Below, in pieces: positions 33,449 to 42,436 of a stretch of 50,561 nucleotides of DNA. Below the pieces are notes generated by a model that was not told the DNA's origin, ran no database searches, and worked only from the letters and a program-made list of their open reading frames with translations. Position 1 is the stretch's first letter. Every line of letters begins with the position of its first letter. The translations under genes and the position numbers were made by a program. The DNA comes from Symbiobacteriaceae bacterium. Its GTDB lineage: Bacteria; Bacillota; Sulfobacillia; Symbiobacteriales; Symbiobacteriaceae. The DNA lies in NCBI GenBank assembly GCA_029239785.1, contig JARBUG010000016.1, positions 1-50,561 on the forward strand, written 5' to 3'.

Positions 33449-34366
33449 TCAGCGTTTCGACCCCTGGTACTTGGTTAGTGCGACGCCGACTACGCTGATG
33501 GCGGCGCCGGTCCACTGCACAACCGACCAGGACTCCCCGTAAAACAGCCCTGCAATAATCGCCGCAAAGACCGGGGTCAGGCTCGTGTAAATTGCCGTGC
33601 GTGCGCCCCCAATGCGCCCCACGCCCCATGCGAAGACGACGTATCCGAACAGCAGCGATCCCAGGGCGGAATAGGTCATACCCCCGACCGAGGCTGCCGA
33701 AATGGCCCCGAAATCCTGCTGGAGCAGCCCGGGTATGCCAATGATCATGTTGCTTACCGCACCAAACAGCATCGCCCAGGCCGTTACCCGAACGGACGAA
33801 CCGACTCGGTCAATCACCGGGCGGGCATACGCCGTGTACGAGGCCCAGCAAACCATCGCGGCCAGCGAAATCAGATCGCCCTTCAGGTTGGGCCCGCCCA
33901 GGTGAAAGCCCCCGGGCTCGCCGAGAATCACCATCACCACGCCCGTGACCGAGGCGACCGCCGCAGCCATGATCCACCCGGACCGCCGCTCCATACCGGT
34001 CAACATACCCGACAGTGTCACCAGGAGCGGCGACATCGCGATAATCACCGAAATGTTGGAGGCAGAAGTGCGGGGCACGGCCTCAATATACAGCCACTGG
34101 TACAGCCCGTTACCCACCAGCCCGAGCACGGCGACCCGCCAAAAATCGGCCCGGCTGAGCCGCCAGTCCTTGTCCGTCAACCGCACATACAGAAAGAGTA
34201 ATACCGCCGCCGCCGAGAAACGAATCGCATTAAAGGCCAGGGGGTTCCAACCCACCAGAGCCGACTTGATCACCGAAGCATTAATGCCCCAGACCAGCGC
34301 CACCGAAATCAGTGCCGCGTCAACCGTTACCGCTGGCTGTTGCTTGACTGCGGTCTGCGTCGCCAC
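33449..34366 (-). CDS. EamA/DMT-family exporter (second)
   Basis: A 305-residue ten-helix transporter with two EamA repeats (about 17-150 and 162-298). Family marks are LISVALVWGINASVIKSAL at the first helix and TSLTPVFAAIIAGLFYGE at the ninth. It is not closely similar to the exporter at 25329-26252. The GTG start has AAGGAG 11 bases upstream. It interrupts the otherwise conserved clpX-lonB adjacency and is enclosed by a terminator on each side, so it is a unit of its own and probably a later arrival. Substrate is unknown. Confidence 0.87.
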   Translation of the reverse strand: MATQTAVKQQPAVTVDAALISVALVWGINASVIKSALVGWNPLAFNAIRFSAAAVLLFLYVRLTDKDWRLSRADFWRVAVLGLVGNGLYQWLYIEAVPRTSASNISVIIAMSPLLVTLSGMLTGMERRSGWIMAAAVASVTGVVMVILGEPGGFHLGGPNLKGDLISLAAMVCWASYTAYARPVIDRVGSSVRVTAWAMLFGAVSNMIIGIPGLLQQDFGAISAASVGGMTYSALGSLLFGYVVFAWGVGRIGGARTAIYTSLTPVFAAIIAGLFYGESWSVVQWTGAAISVVGVALTKYQGSKR

Positions 34367-34408
34367 CCACTAAAACGCTCCTTATGCCGTATCAGGACAA
34401 TGTGACAA

Positions 34409-34432
34409 CCCCGTGGAGTTACCTCCACGGGG
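34409..34432 (-). terminator. Terminator of clpX
   Basis: A perfect 10-bp stem (CCCCGTGGAG 34409-34418 with 34423-34432) with a four-base loop lies 11 bases after the clpX stop; the tail on the minus strand is TTGTCACATTG. Confidence 0.68.
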
Positions 34433-34443
34433 CGTTCGGTTCT

Positions 34444-35715
34444 TTAGGCAGACTCTTCCTTCTTGACCCGGCGGGACTTCGGGTCGGCCGTCACCAGGAG
34501 GGGTTCCTCCTTCTTGGCCACGACCTCCTTGGTCACCACACACTTGGAGACGTCGGTGCGGGAGGGGATATCGTACATCACGTCGAGCATGATGTCTTCG
34601 ATAATCGCCCGCAGGCCACGGGCGCCGGTGTTGCGCTTGAGCGCCTCCTTGGCGATCGCCTTAACGGCGTCTTCCTTGAACTCCAGGTCCATATTATCCA
34701 TCTGGAGGAGCTTCTGGTACTGCTTGATCAGCGCGTTCTTCGGTTCCGTCAGGATCTTCACGAGGGCTTCCTCATCGAGGGCGTCCAGCGTGACGATAAC
34801 CGGCAGGCGGCCGACGAACTCGGGGATCAGGCCGAACTTCAGCAAATCCTCAGGCAGGATCTGGGCGAGCAGCTCGCCGACATTCTGGTCCTTCTTGGAC
34901 CGAACTTCGGCGCCGAAGCCCATGCCCTGCTTGCCAACACGCCCGCCGATGATCTTGTCGATCCCGTCGAACGCGCCGCCGCAGATGAAGAGGATGTTGG
35001 TGGTATTGATCTGGATGAACTCCTGGTGCGGATGCTTCCGGCCGCCCTGGGGCGGAACAGAGGCCACCGTGCCTTCCAGGATCTTCAGGAGGGCCTGCTG
35101 CACGCCTTCACCCGACACGTCGCGGGTGATCGAAGGGTTCTCCGACTTGCGGGCGATCTTATCGACTTCGTCGATGTAGACGATGCCCTTTTCGGCCTTC
35201 TCGATGTCGTAATCAGCCGCCTGAATTAGCTTGAGCAGGATGTTCTCGACGTCCTCGCCCACGTAGCCGGCCTCGGTCAGAGACGTGGCATCGGCGATGG
35301 CGAAAGGAACGTTCAAGATCTTGGCGAGGGTCTGCGCCAGGAGAGTCTTGCCGGAACCGGTGGGGCCCAGCATGACAATGTTAGACTTCTGCAACTCGAC
35401 CTCGTCGAGCTTGCCGCCCATGTTGATGCGCTTGTAGTGGTTGTATACGGCCACCGCTAACGTGCGCTTGGCGCGCTCCTGCCCGATGACGTACTGATCG
35501 AGGATCGACTTGATCTCCCGAGGCTTCGGAACGTCCTTGAGTTCGAAATCGACCTCTTCGTTCAGTTCTTCCTCGATGATCTCGTTGCACAGCTCGATGC
35601 ACTCGTCGCAGATGTAGACACCAGGCCCTGCCACGAGCCGCTTGACCTGATCCTGGAACTTGCCGCAGAAGGAGCACTTCAGTTGCCCCTTATCCTCACC
35701 TGTGAACTTGAACAT
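34444..35715 (-). CDS. clpX: ATP-dependent Clp protease unfoldase ClpX
   Basis: ClpX (423 residues) unfolds substrates for ClpP. The N-terminal zinc-binding domain has Cys14, Cys17, Cys36 and Cys39. The AAA+ module has Walker A GPTGSGKT (117-124) and Walker B VYIDEVDK; the pore loop is in the segment after VGEDVEN, and the ClpP-binding IGF-type loop is represented near [10 protein letters not shown]. The ATG follows AAAGGGGTGGGGG. Only 16 bases separate it from clpP, so both are on one message with tig upstream. Confidence 0.97.
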   Translation of the reverse strand: MFKFTGEDKGQLKCSFCGKFQDQVKRLVAGPGVYICDECIELCNEIIEEELNEEVDFELKDVPKPREIKSILDQYVIGQERAKRTLAVAVYNHYKRINMGGKLDEVELQKSNIVMLGPTGSGKTLLAQTLAKILNVPFAIADATSLTEAGYVGEDVENILLKLIQAADYDIEKAEKGIVYIDEVDKIARKSENPSITRDVSGEGVQQALLKILEGTVASVPPQGGRKHPHQEFIQINTTNILFICGGAFDGIDKIIGGRVGKQGMGFGAEVRSKKDQNVGELLAQILPEDLLKFGLIPEFVGRLPVIVTLDALDEEALVKILTEPKNALIKQYQKLLQMDNMDLEFKEDAVKAIAKEALKRNTGARGLRAIIEDIMLDVMYDIPSRTDVSKCVVTKEVVAKKEEPLLVTADPKSRRVKKEESA

Positions 35716-35731
35716 TCCCCCACCCCTTTCT

Positions 35732-36337
35732 TTAGCGGTTCCCGCTCACCTTGTCCTTAGGGTGCACCACTTCATCCACCAGGCCGTAAGCTTTTGCTTC
35801 GTCGGCGGACAGCCAGCGGTCACGCTCGGTATCGGCCTTGACACGGTCAATGGGCTGCCCCGTGTGCTTGGCGAGGATCGCGGCCATTTGTTCCTTGGTC
35901 TTAAGCGCCTCGCGAGCGGTGATTTCAATGTCGGTGACCTGACCACCAACCCCGTGGAGCAAGGGCTGGTGAATCATGATGCGGGCGTTGGGCAGTGCAT
36001 AACGCTTGCCAGTGCCGGCAGCCAGCAGCAGCGCGCCCATGGAGGCAGCGAGCCCTACTACCGTAGTGTTAACCGGCGCCTTGATATGCTGCATGGCATC
36101 GTAGATGCCCAGTCCGGCCGAAACCGAACCGCCCGGTGAGTTGATGTAGAGGTTAATCTCCTTGTCGGGATCGTCACTCTCCAGGAAGAGCAACTGAGCA
36201 ATGATCACGTTGGCAACCTGGTCATCCACAGGGGTGCCCAGGAAGATGATCCGATCCTTCAGGAGCCGGCTGTAAATGTCGTAGGACCGTTCACCGCGGT
36301 TGGTCTGCTCGATAACATACGGAATTAGGTAGCTCAT
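35732..36337 (-). CDS. clpP: ATP-dependent Clp protease proteolytic subunit ClpP
   Basis: ClpP (201 residues) is the tetradecameric serine peptidase fed by ClpX. The catalytic triad is visible: Ser99 in GLAASMGA, His123 in MIHQPL and Asp169 in KADTERD. The N-terminal segment is short and needs little or no processing. The ATG follows GAGGAGG. B. subtilis has clpP elsewhere, so tig-clpP-clpX here is the order more usual in Clostridia and proteobacteria. The gap from tig is 38 bases. Confidence 0.97.
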   Translation of the reverse strand: MSYLIPYVIEQTNRGERSYDIYSRLLKDRIIFLGTPVDDQVANVIIAQLLFLESDDPDKEINLYINSPGGSVSAGLGIYDAMQHIKAPVNTTVVGLAASMGALLLAAGTGKRYALPNARIMIHQPLLHGVGGQVTDIEITAREALKTKEQMAAILAKHTGQPIDRVKADTERDRWLSADEAKAYGLVDEVVHPKDKVSGNR

Positions 36338-36375
36338 CGTCTGACCTCCTCTCCCCGCAGCCTATTCCAGTTCAC

Positions 36376-37668
36376 TTAGCCTTGCGGGGCGTTCAAACTG
36401 ACAAGATGATCGATGGTCTTCTGAAGCAGGAGCTGATCGCGGAGCCGTTCACGGTAGTTGACGTTCTTACGGAGCTGCTTGACTTCCTTCTCCTGTCCCT
36501 TGTACCGGGCCAGCATCTGGTCGAATTCGGCCTCCAGCTCGGCATCGGAGACCGTGAGGCCTTCCTGCCGGCCAACGGCGCCGAGCACCAGCTCCTGCTT
36601 GACGCTCTCCTTGGCCTGCACTTCGTACTGCTCGTGCAGGTCGTGCGAGGTCTTGCCGGTGGCCTGCTGCCAGAACTCCATGGAGAGGCCCTGCGAAGTC
36701 AGGGTGCGCTCGAAGTCGTGAATCAGGTCGTGCACACGGCGGTGAACCAACACATGGGGCAGTTCAACGGTCGCCTCGTTGGCAACGGCCTCGATGATCT
36801 TGCTCTGGTATTCCTGTTCGGCGTTGTTCTTCGCCGATTCGGCCAGACGCTTTTCAATGTCGGCACGCAGTTCAGCGAGGGTCTGGTGCTTGGAGACTTC
36901 GGCGGCGAACTCGTCGGAGAGCTCCGGCAGTTCCTTCCGCTTGACCTCCTTGACGCTCACTTTAAATAACGCTTCTTTGCCAGCCAAATGTTCGGCATTA
37001 TACTCCACCGGGAAAGAAACTTTCACTTCGACATCCTGGCCGGCCTTGGCACCAACCAGCTGCTCTTCGAAACCGGGAATAAACGAGCCAGACCCGATCT
37101 CGAGCGTGTGGTTCTCGCCCTTGCCGCCTTCGAACGCGACGCCGTCGACGAAGCCTTCGAAGTCGATGACAGCGAAGGACCCCTGCTTGACTTCGCCGCT
37201 GTCGTCGGTTACCAGGGTGGCCATGCGGTCACGCAGCTGGGTGAGCTGCTGGTCGATCTGTTCGGCGGTAACGTCGCCGGAGGGCCGCGCAATACCGAAG
37301 CCCGACAGCTTGCCGAGCGTTACCTCGGGCACGACCTCAACCTTGCCCTTGAAAATGAAGGGCTTGCCTTCCTCGGCCTGGACGAGGTCGACCTTGGGCT
37401 GGTCGATGGGCTCGACGTTGCTCTGGAGAAGGGCCTCACCATAAGCGCGGGGGAGAAGCTCATCGATCGCTTCGTTGACCAGGCTCTCTTTTCCATAGTT
37501 CCGCTCGAAAAGGGCGCGCGGGGCCTTCCCCTTACGGAAGCCCGGAACGGTAACGCGCTGATTGAGCTTACGGAATGCAGCGTCGATGGCCTTGGCGAAC
37601 TCGCCCGCCTCAACCTCCACCTCAAACTGCATCCAATTCTTCTCTAACTTGTCCCATGTCGCCTTCAT
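36376..37668 (-). CDS. tig: Trigger factor
   Basis: A 430-residue ribosome-associated chaperone and prolyl isomerase. The N-terminal ribosome-binding domain has the signature region [19 protein letters not shown] (about residues 41-59), the central FKBP-type domain covers about 155-245 ([20 protein letters not shown]), and the helical C-terminal domain forms the rest. The ATG follows GAGGGGGAG. It is first in the tig-clpP-clpX unit, behind a good promoter at 37761-37789. Confidence 0.96.
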   Translation of the reverse strand: MKATWDKLEKNWMQFEVEVEAGEFAKAIDAAFRKLNQRVTVPGFRKGKAPRALFERNYGKESLVNEAIDELLPRAYGEALLQSNVEPIDQPKVDLVQAEEGKPFIFKGKVEVVPEVTLGKLSGFGIARPSGDVTAEQIDQQLTQLRDRMATLVTDDSGEVKQGSFAVIDFEGFVDGVAFEGGKGENHTLEIGSGSFIPGFEEQLVGAKAGQDVEVKVSFPVEYNAEHLAGKEALFKVSVKEVKRKELPELSDEFAAEVSKHQTLAELRADIEKRLAESAKNNAEQEYQSKIIEAVANEATVELPHVLVHRRVHDLIHDFERTLTSQGLSMEFWQQATGKTSHDLHEQYEVQAKESVKQELVLGAVGRQEGLTVSDAELEAEFDQMLARYKGQEKEVKQLRKNVNYRERLRDQLLLQKTIDHLVSLNAPQG

Positions 37669-37760
37669 CTATTCTCCCCCTCGAAAGTCAGTATATGGCC
37701 CGCATATGGGTCGGCCACATACCAGGATCTCCAACCATTAGGCTCGGTTACAACTTTAGT

Positions 37761-37789
37761 ATTATACCACGGCGGGTAATTCCAAACAA
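37761..37789 (-). promoter_or_regulatory. Promoter of tig-clpP-clpX
   Basis: TTGTTT (37784-37789) and a perfect TATAAT (37761-37766) are 17 bases apart on the minus strand. The leader to the tig ATG is about 85 bases. Confidence 0.72.
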
Positions 37790-37863
37790 CGCAGGGGGCG
37801 TCTGTGCTTAGGACGACGCGCGTATGCGCGAAGGTTCGCTCGCGACATTCGCTTTGACCATAG

Positions 37864-37890
37864 AAAAGCAGCGGTGGGTAGCACCGCTGC
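37864..37890 (-). terminator. Terminator of the metalloprotease gene
   Basis: A perfect 9-bp stem (GCAGCGGTG 37868-37876 with 37882-37890) is followed on the minus strand by TTTTC, about 70 bases beyond the stop codon of the metalloprotease gene. Confidence 0.75.
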
Positions 37891-37961
37891 GGCGAAAACG
37901 AGAAATGTGCATGGGCGTGCGACGATTATACGACTTCTGATTACCGGATGCAAGGGTGGAT

Positions 37962-39089
37962 TCAGAAGGCGGGCTTAAGCGCAGGCAGACCTTCCAGGGG
38001 CGAGGGCCACTGGATGCGGAAACCCTCCAGCGGCTGATTGGCTTTGACGCCGCGGTCTGCCACCACGGACGGACCGGCGCCCGGCTTGATGGAGCCCGGG
38101 TCGCGCCCCGACAGGTCGATGGTACGCATGTAGGCAGCGCCCGTGCCCATTCGGGCAAAATCGGTTAAAAAATGCCGCGAGTCCTGGTAGCGCCCCTGGC
38201 TGATCGATGCGATCGCCTGGTCCAGGGTGTCGCCTTCCTTCAGCCGGCCCATGATCGCCTTGAGCCCGCCGCCCTCGGCGGCAGCCTGGTCAAGAAAACG
38301 TACGGCGAGATAAGCAGCGGCGTAACTGTCGCTGTCGCCCGCCCACGGTTTCATGAGGGTGGAGAGCAGCGCTTCGGGGCTGTTGTTGCGAAGCGAGAGG
38401 GCTACCCGCTCGGCCCCACCGGAGATGTACTCGGCTGTGCCTTCAGCAAACCAGTCCGGCAGCGAGGCCAGGTCCATGTTTCGGCCCATGATGAGGTGGG
38501 TCATTTCGTGTGCGATAATGCGGTCGTTCTGAATGACGTGGCTGTTGACCCCGTTCGGCCCTGTGTCAGGGGCGAACTGGCTCATGTTGATATGTAGGCT
38601 CGGATTGGCAATGCGCCCGCGGTCATCGTATTGGAAACTGACCGAGGCGAGGGCGCCCTCCAGGTTGTTCTCATACTTCACCCGCACGGTGGTGCCGTCA
38701 CCTTTCAGGCCGTAGTATTGTTCGACCAGCGATTCGGCCTGGCGCAGGGCGGTGCTTTTGAGGGTGTTTGTCACCCGATCGCGCAGTTCGACCGCCTCAG
38801 CGTTCTGGCGGGCCTGCTGCAGCGCCTCGCGCAAGGCCGACAGGTCGGGCCCTTTCCACGTTTGCGCCTGGCCGGTGCCGAACAGCCCGGTCAGTGATCC
38901 CCACATGCGGACGAGCCGGTTAAGCGCCAGCCCCCCCGCACTGATGGAAACCTGGTCGTGCCGGACTGTTGGAACGGGAGGATTGGCTGCCGGGGTGTGA
39001 GCATGCTGATGCATGGTGTTCGGGAGACGGGTTCCGGACATGCGATCGATGCGGATCGGCGATATGCCCGCTATCTGCTGCGATGCCAC
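37962..39089 (-). CDS. Flagellinolysin-like gluzincin metalloprotease without signal peptide
   Basis: A 375-residue protein with a zinc peptidase core: His194-Glu195-Met-Thr-His198 and, 18 residues on, Glu216 in PDWFAEGTAEY, the gluzincin arrangement. The block from HEMTHLIMGR to SGGAERV closely resembles, from memory, the flagellinolysin domain found inside some Clostridium flagellins. Here no flagellin core is attached and there is no Sec signal peptide or membrane segment. The first 60 residues are Pro/His-rich and contain DQVSISAGGLALN, reminiscent of the start of FlgM-type flagellar proteins, so export through the flagellar apparatus is possible but speculative. The GTG start follows GAGGAG. 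Monocistronic: own promoter (39121-39149) and terminator. Confidence 0.78.
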   Translation of the reverse strand: MASQQIAGISPIRIDRMSGTRLPNTMHQHAHTPAANPPVPTVRHDQVSISAGGLALNRLVRMWGSLTGLFGTGQAQTWKGPDLSALREALQQARQNAEAVELRDRVTNTLKSTALRQAESLVEQYYGLKGDGTTVRVKYENNLEGALASVSFQYDDRGRIANPSLHINMSQFAPDTGPNGVNSHVIQNDRIIAHEMTHLIMGRNMDLASLPDWFAEGTAEYISGGAERVALSLRNNSPEALLSTLMKPWAGDSDSYAAAYLAVRFLDQAAAEGGGLKAIMGRLKEGDTLDQAIASISQGRYQDSRHFLTDFARMGTGAAYMRTIDLSGRDPGSIKPGAGPSVVADRGVKANQPLEGFRIQWPSPLEGLPALKPAF

Positions 39090-39120
39090 GCGATCATCTC
39101 CTCACGCACCGCTTTTCCAC

Positions 39121-39149
39121 ATAATACCAGTTATTTCCATCACTGGCAA
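39121..39149 (-). promoter_or_regulatory. Promoter of the metalloprotease gene
   Basis: TTGCCA (39144-39149) and TATTAT (39121-39126) are 17 bases apart on the minus strand, about 32 bases before the GTG start. It is of vegetative type, not the sigma-D type expected for a late flagellar gene. Confidence 0.7.
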
Positions 39150-39186
39150 TACGTAGTGTGCGTGTGGGATAGAAAGCCTCGACATC

Positions 39187-39230
39187 GGAAAAGCACCCCT
39201 TCCTCCAGGGCGCCTGGAAGCGGGGGTGCT
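39187..39230 (-). terminator. Terminator of sdaAA
   Basis: Outer arms AGCACCCC (39192-39199) and GGGGTGCT (39223-39230) enclose an inner CCAGG/CCTGG stem, giving a long near-perfect hairpin followed on the minus strand by TTTTCC. Confidence 0.8.
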
Positions 39231-39239
39231 CTGCGCATG

Positions 39240-40142
39240 TCAGTCCAACTGCCACCGATCGGCCGACCCGTGCATCTTGCAGGCGAACCGCTGACCCGTG
39301 GGCGTAACCGCCAGGCCACCCTGGGCGGTCTCACGGAGGGCTTCTGGCATGCTGCGGCCGATCTGGCCCATGGTTTCGATTACTTCATCAATAGGAATCA
39401 CACTCTCCACCCCAGCCATGGCCACATCGGCCGCCACGAGCGCCGAAGCGGCATACATGCCGTTGCGCTTCACGCAGGGGACCTCGACCAGGCCGGCCAC
39501 CGGGTCGCAAACCAAGCCCAACGCGCTCTTCAGTACAATCGCTGCCGCGTGGGCCGCCTGGCGCGGCGTGCCCCCGGCCAGTTCAACCGCTGCCGCCGCG
39601 GCCATGGCGGCGGCCGAGCCGACCTCGGCCTGGCAGCCGCCCTCGGCGCCCGAGACCGAAGCGGTCCGGGCAATCACAGCGCCGAGGGCGCCGGCCGCCA
39701 GCAGTGCCAGCGCCATGTCGCGGTCGCTGGACCCGGCGGCCTCGCCGGCAGTGACAACCACGGCCGGCAGTACGCCCGAAGCGCCAGCCGTCGGGGCTGC
39801 GACAATGCAGCCCATGCAGGCGTTCACTTCAGAAACGGCCAGGGCTCGGGCCACGGCCGTCTGAATACGGCCGCCGGTGACCGAGCGCGGCGCCCGGGCC
39901 ATCACCTTGGCCGCGTCGCCGCCGACCATGCCGCTCATCGAGTGCTGATTGCCCTCCAGCCCCCGCTCAATGGCGGCCCGCATCACGTTGAGCCGTGCGA
40001 TCATTCCTTCGACCACAGCATCCTGGGTCGTATGCGAAAACTCGGCCTGGCTCTGCAGGGCCAGTTCGCCGAGCGAAACTTCCTTGGCTTCCGCCGCCTC
40101 CACGAGGGCGGCAACCGTCAAACGCGCCTGTGCCACGTTCAT
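39240..40142 (-). CDS. sdaAA: L-serine dehydratase, iron-sulfur dependent, alpha subunit
   Basis: The catalytic subunit (300 residues) of the two-part [4Fe-4S] L-serine ammonia-lyase, which makes pyruvate and ammonia. Cluster-binding Cys are in NACMGC, LVCDP and EVPCVK; PTAGASGVLPAV is a further family block. The ATG at 40142 is very close to GGGGG; a GTG two codons later has better spacing and may be used. It follows sdaAB by 16 bases, so the two are co-transcribed. It feeds pyruvate to fermentation, where AdhE acts. Confidence 0.94.
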   Translation of the reverse strand: MNVAQARLTVAALVEAAEAKEVSLGELALQSQAEFSHTTQDAVVEGMIARLNVMRAAIERGLEGNQHSMSGMVGGDAAKVMARAPRSVTGGRIQTAVARALAVSEVNACMGCIVAAPTAGASGVLPAVVVTAGEAAGSSDRDMALALLAAGALGAVIARTASVSGAEGGCQAEVGSAAAMAAAAAVELAGGTPRQAAHAAAIVLKSALGLVCDPVAGLVEVPCVKRNGMYAASALVAADVAMAGVESVIPIDEVIETMGQIGRSMPEALRETAQGGLAVTPTGQRFACKMHGSADRWQLD

Positions 40143-40158
40143 CCCCCTGTCTGCCGCC

Positions 40159-40827
40159 TTACAGCTTGTCGATCCGCCGGGTCCAGAGCACTTCGCTCAA
40201 CACTTCCAGCTCCCGCCGGACCTTGTCCGCGGGCGCGTGGTCAAGTTCTACCGTAGCCATGGCCTGTCCGCCGCGGGCCTGCCGGGCCACCCGCATGGTC
40301 GCGATGTTCAGACCAAAGGAAGCCAGGCGCCCGGTAATGCCCGCCAGGGCGCCCGGGCGGTCCCGGTGCGACACCAGCAGCGTATCGTACAGCCCCTGCA
40401 GTTCCACGGGCCAGCCGTCCAGTTCAGTCAGCACCACTGCGCCGCCGCCCACCGAACTGCCCTGCAGCTCGCAAGTCTCGCCGTTGGCGCCTTCCAGGAT
40501 AAACCGGGCCGTGTTGGGATGTACGCGGCCCAAATCAGCCCGCTGGAACTCGACGCTCAGCCCGGCCTCGCGGGCGTAGCCGCTCACTTCCGTGAGGCGG
40601 GGATCATCGGTGGCCCACCCCAGCAGACCGGCCACAAGGCCCCGGTCGGTGCCGTGTCCCCGGCCGGTGTCACCGAAGGAGCCGTGCAGCTTAATGACTG
40701 CCCGGACCGGTGTAAAACCGGCAGCGGCCCGTGCCAAACGGCCAAGGCGAATCGCACCGGCTGTATGCGAGCTTGAGGGCCCTACCATAACGGGCCCGAT
40801 CACATCGAACAGATCCATGGGTTCCAA
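40159..40827 (-). CDS. sdaAB: L-serine dehydratase, iron-sulfur dependent, beta subunit
   Basis: The 222-residue beta subunit has the SSSHTAGA substrate-site block near residue 20 and a C-terminal ACT domain (about 150-220, TLLVSHRDRPGALAGITGRL), the presumed regulatory site. It pairs with SdaAA. The TTG start at 40827 has GGAGGGG 8 bases upstream; the ATG three codons later is too far from it. No strong promoter was found in the 164-base gap upstream, where a TAAGAT with poor -35 lies near 40880. Confidence 0.94.
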   Translation of the reverse strand: MEPMDLFDVIGPVMVGPSSSHTAGAIRLGRLARAAAGFTPVRAVIKLHGSFGDTGRGHGTDRGLVAGLLGWATDDPRLTEVSGYAREAGLSVEFQRADLGRVHPNTARFILEGANGETCELQGSSVGGGAVVLTELDGWPVELQGLYDTLLVSHRDRPGALAGITGRLASFGLNIATMRVARQARGGQAMATVELDHAPADKVRRELEVLSEVLWTRRIDKL

Positions 40828-40946
40828 CCGGATCCCCTCCGCCTTGGTAGGAGTTTCGATACAAACTGTCTACCTTGATATCTTACAGTGCCCGGCGAAA
40901 CCTTGCCTGACCACTTCGACGTAGGGCATCTGCTCTACTGATCGCG

Positions 40947-40988
40947 CGAAAACAGTCCGTCCACCGGAAAATCCGATGGCCGGACTGT
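40947..40988 (-). terminator. Terminator of the 459-residue orphan gene
   Basis: Outer arms ACAGTCCG (40952-40959) and CGGACTGT (40981-40988) with an inner CCACCGG/CCGATGG stem are followed on the minus strand by TTTTC. Confidence 0.8.
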
Positions 40989-40991
40989 ACG

Positions 40992-42371
40992 TCACGCCTT
41001 CAAGGGAGCCACGCTCACCGGCTCCTCCTCCTCCTCAGGGATCGTCGTCAGGAAAGTGGCAACCGGATCAAGAAAGGCCTCGACCAACTCCCACCTGAAC
41101 TTGTCAGGATCCGAAACACGGTACGAGCCGTCCTCCTCCGGGCCAATGACCAGTCTGCCGAACTTCAGCCGCCGCAGGACGCCCTCAGCGAGTTCCGCGG
41201 CGCCTTCGGCTAACTCCGATCCGGCGAAGTCGGGTCGCACCCGCCAGATGCGTCCCTTTTCCTCAGCCAGGTGGGCAGTCAAATGGTAATACGCATCAAG
41301 CAGGGGCTGCTGCTCCCGGGGCAGTGCAAACGGCTCCGCCGGCAGACTGAACGCATCCTTGGCGATGGCTGCCGCCCCCGGGGCGAAGAAATACCGGTCA
41401 ACCCCGTCGCGGCAGGCGATCAACTTGGCAAGCCCCAGCTTCTCAAACCGTCGCACCATCTGCTTGTACCATTTGCGCAGCATCCAGTCCTTCAGCAGCA
41501 AAATCCGCAGCGGCGTTTTGGGGTCAACGTGCCAGGTATTCTCCAGTTGCTTCCCCCGTCCGTTGATCCATACGGAGGGCAGCGGTTCGGAGAGTTCGTC
41601 GAGCATCAAGTGCATCGCCTCTTCACGCATGTTGCCGATCCAGCGGAGGCGCTTGCGCATGGCGTGTTCGATATACTCGCCCGCCAGTTCACGGCCCTTG
41701 GCGGTCAACTCCGTCGACTGCTTTTCGCTGTCATGATCGATGAGTCCCGTGGCCTGCGCCATATGGAAGGCCATCTGACTGTTGTTGAGGCAGTTTTTCC
41801 ACGTGAGGGCGTTTCCTTGCTCCAGCGTAAGGGCCAGCGCCGCCGCCCAGGGCAGTTCCGACACCCAGCGCATGGCAGGGAAGACGTGCGGCTTGGCCCG
41901 GTTGCTCCACACCAACAGGCCGGCCTTCTCCAAATCCTCTAGCCGGGCGCCCGTCTTTCGGTATGCCCGATTGACCGCCGTGTGGGTCCGGCGACAGGCC
42001 ACGTCGAACAAGTCGTCGTACCGGAACCCCCCGAGCACGGTGGCAAAGCGGTGGCGGGCCCGGATGAAAAGCCGGTTCGCACACCGTTCGCAGACAAAAT
42101 CCTTATCACGGGTGATGATGTAGCTGTTCAGGACGATCGCTTCCTGTTTGGTGCGGTACACAATCCCCCGGGCGACCAGACCGCGCAGCTCCTGGTGGAA
42201 CGCGGCGCCTTCCCGCTCGGCGAAATCCTCGAACGGATGCTGCCAACCCCGCTGGCGTCGCTCCACCTTGCCCCGGCATGCCAACAGTGCGGCCAGGAAC
42301 CGGATTTCGCCGGTAGGGCCGTCCTTCGCCAACTGATCGATGGCGGCCAATAGTTGCTCCTCTACCTCCAC
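40992..42371 (-). CDS. Unrecognised 459-residue soluble protein with possible zinc site and winged-helix-like segments
   Basis: I do not recognise this family. The protein has no signal peptide or membrane segment. Cys94-x2-Cys97 (VCERCANR) and Cys126-x3-His130 (ACRRTH) could form one zinc site. Several stretches read like winged-helix units, each a helix then a short beta wing: around ELRGLVARGIVYRTKQEAIV (61-80), LEDLEKAGLLVW (about 145), ATGLIDHDSEKQSTELTAKG (about 207-226), FEKLGLAKLIACRDGVDRYFF (about 325) and LRRLKFGRLVIGPEEDGSY (about 410). It ends in an acidic EEEEE tail. The GTG start follows GGAGGTGA. It is monocistronic, with its own terminator. A role in binding nucleic acid is a guess from these shapes. 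Confidence 0.75.
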   Translation of the reverse strand: MEVEEQLLAAIDQLAKDGPTGEIRFLAALLACRGKVERRQRGWQHPFEDFAEREGAAFHQELRGLVARGIVYRTKQEAIVLNSYIITRDKDFVCERCANRLFIRARHRFATVLGGFRYDDLFDVACRRTHTAVNRAYRKTGARLEDLEKAGLLVWSNRAKPHVFPAMRWVSELPWAAALALTLEQGNALTWKNCLNNSQMAFHMAQATGLIDHDSEKQSTELTAKGRELAGEYIEHAMRKRLRWIGNMREEAMHLMLDELSEPLPSVWINGRGKQLENTWHVDPKTPLRILLLKDWMLRKWYKQMVRRFEKLGLAKLIACRDGVDRYFFAPGAAAIAKDAFSLPAEPFALPREQQPLLDAYYHLTAHLAEEKGRIWRVRPDFAGSELAEGAAELAEGVLRRLKFGRLVIGPEEDGSYRVSDPDKFRWELVEAFLDPVATFLTTIPEEEEEPVSVAPLKA

Positions 42372-42380
42372 CGTCTCACC

Positions 42381-42390
42381 TCCGTACGGA
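42381..42390. promoter_or_regulatory. TCCGTACGGA palindrome over the orphan gene's ribosome site
   Basis: A perfect 10-bp dyad lies about 10 bases before the GTG at 42371 and overlaps the GGAGG. A TATAGT (42398-42403) with weak -35 TTCACC is the nearest promoter-like pair. It could be an operator or a small RNA hairpin masking the ribosome site. Confidence 0.3.
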
Positions 42391-42436
42391 CTCTTACTAT
42401 ACGGACATACGAAGATAGCGGTGAATAAGTTCGATA

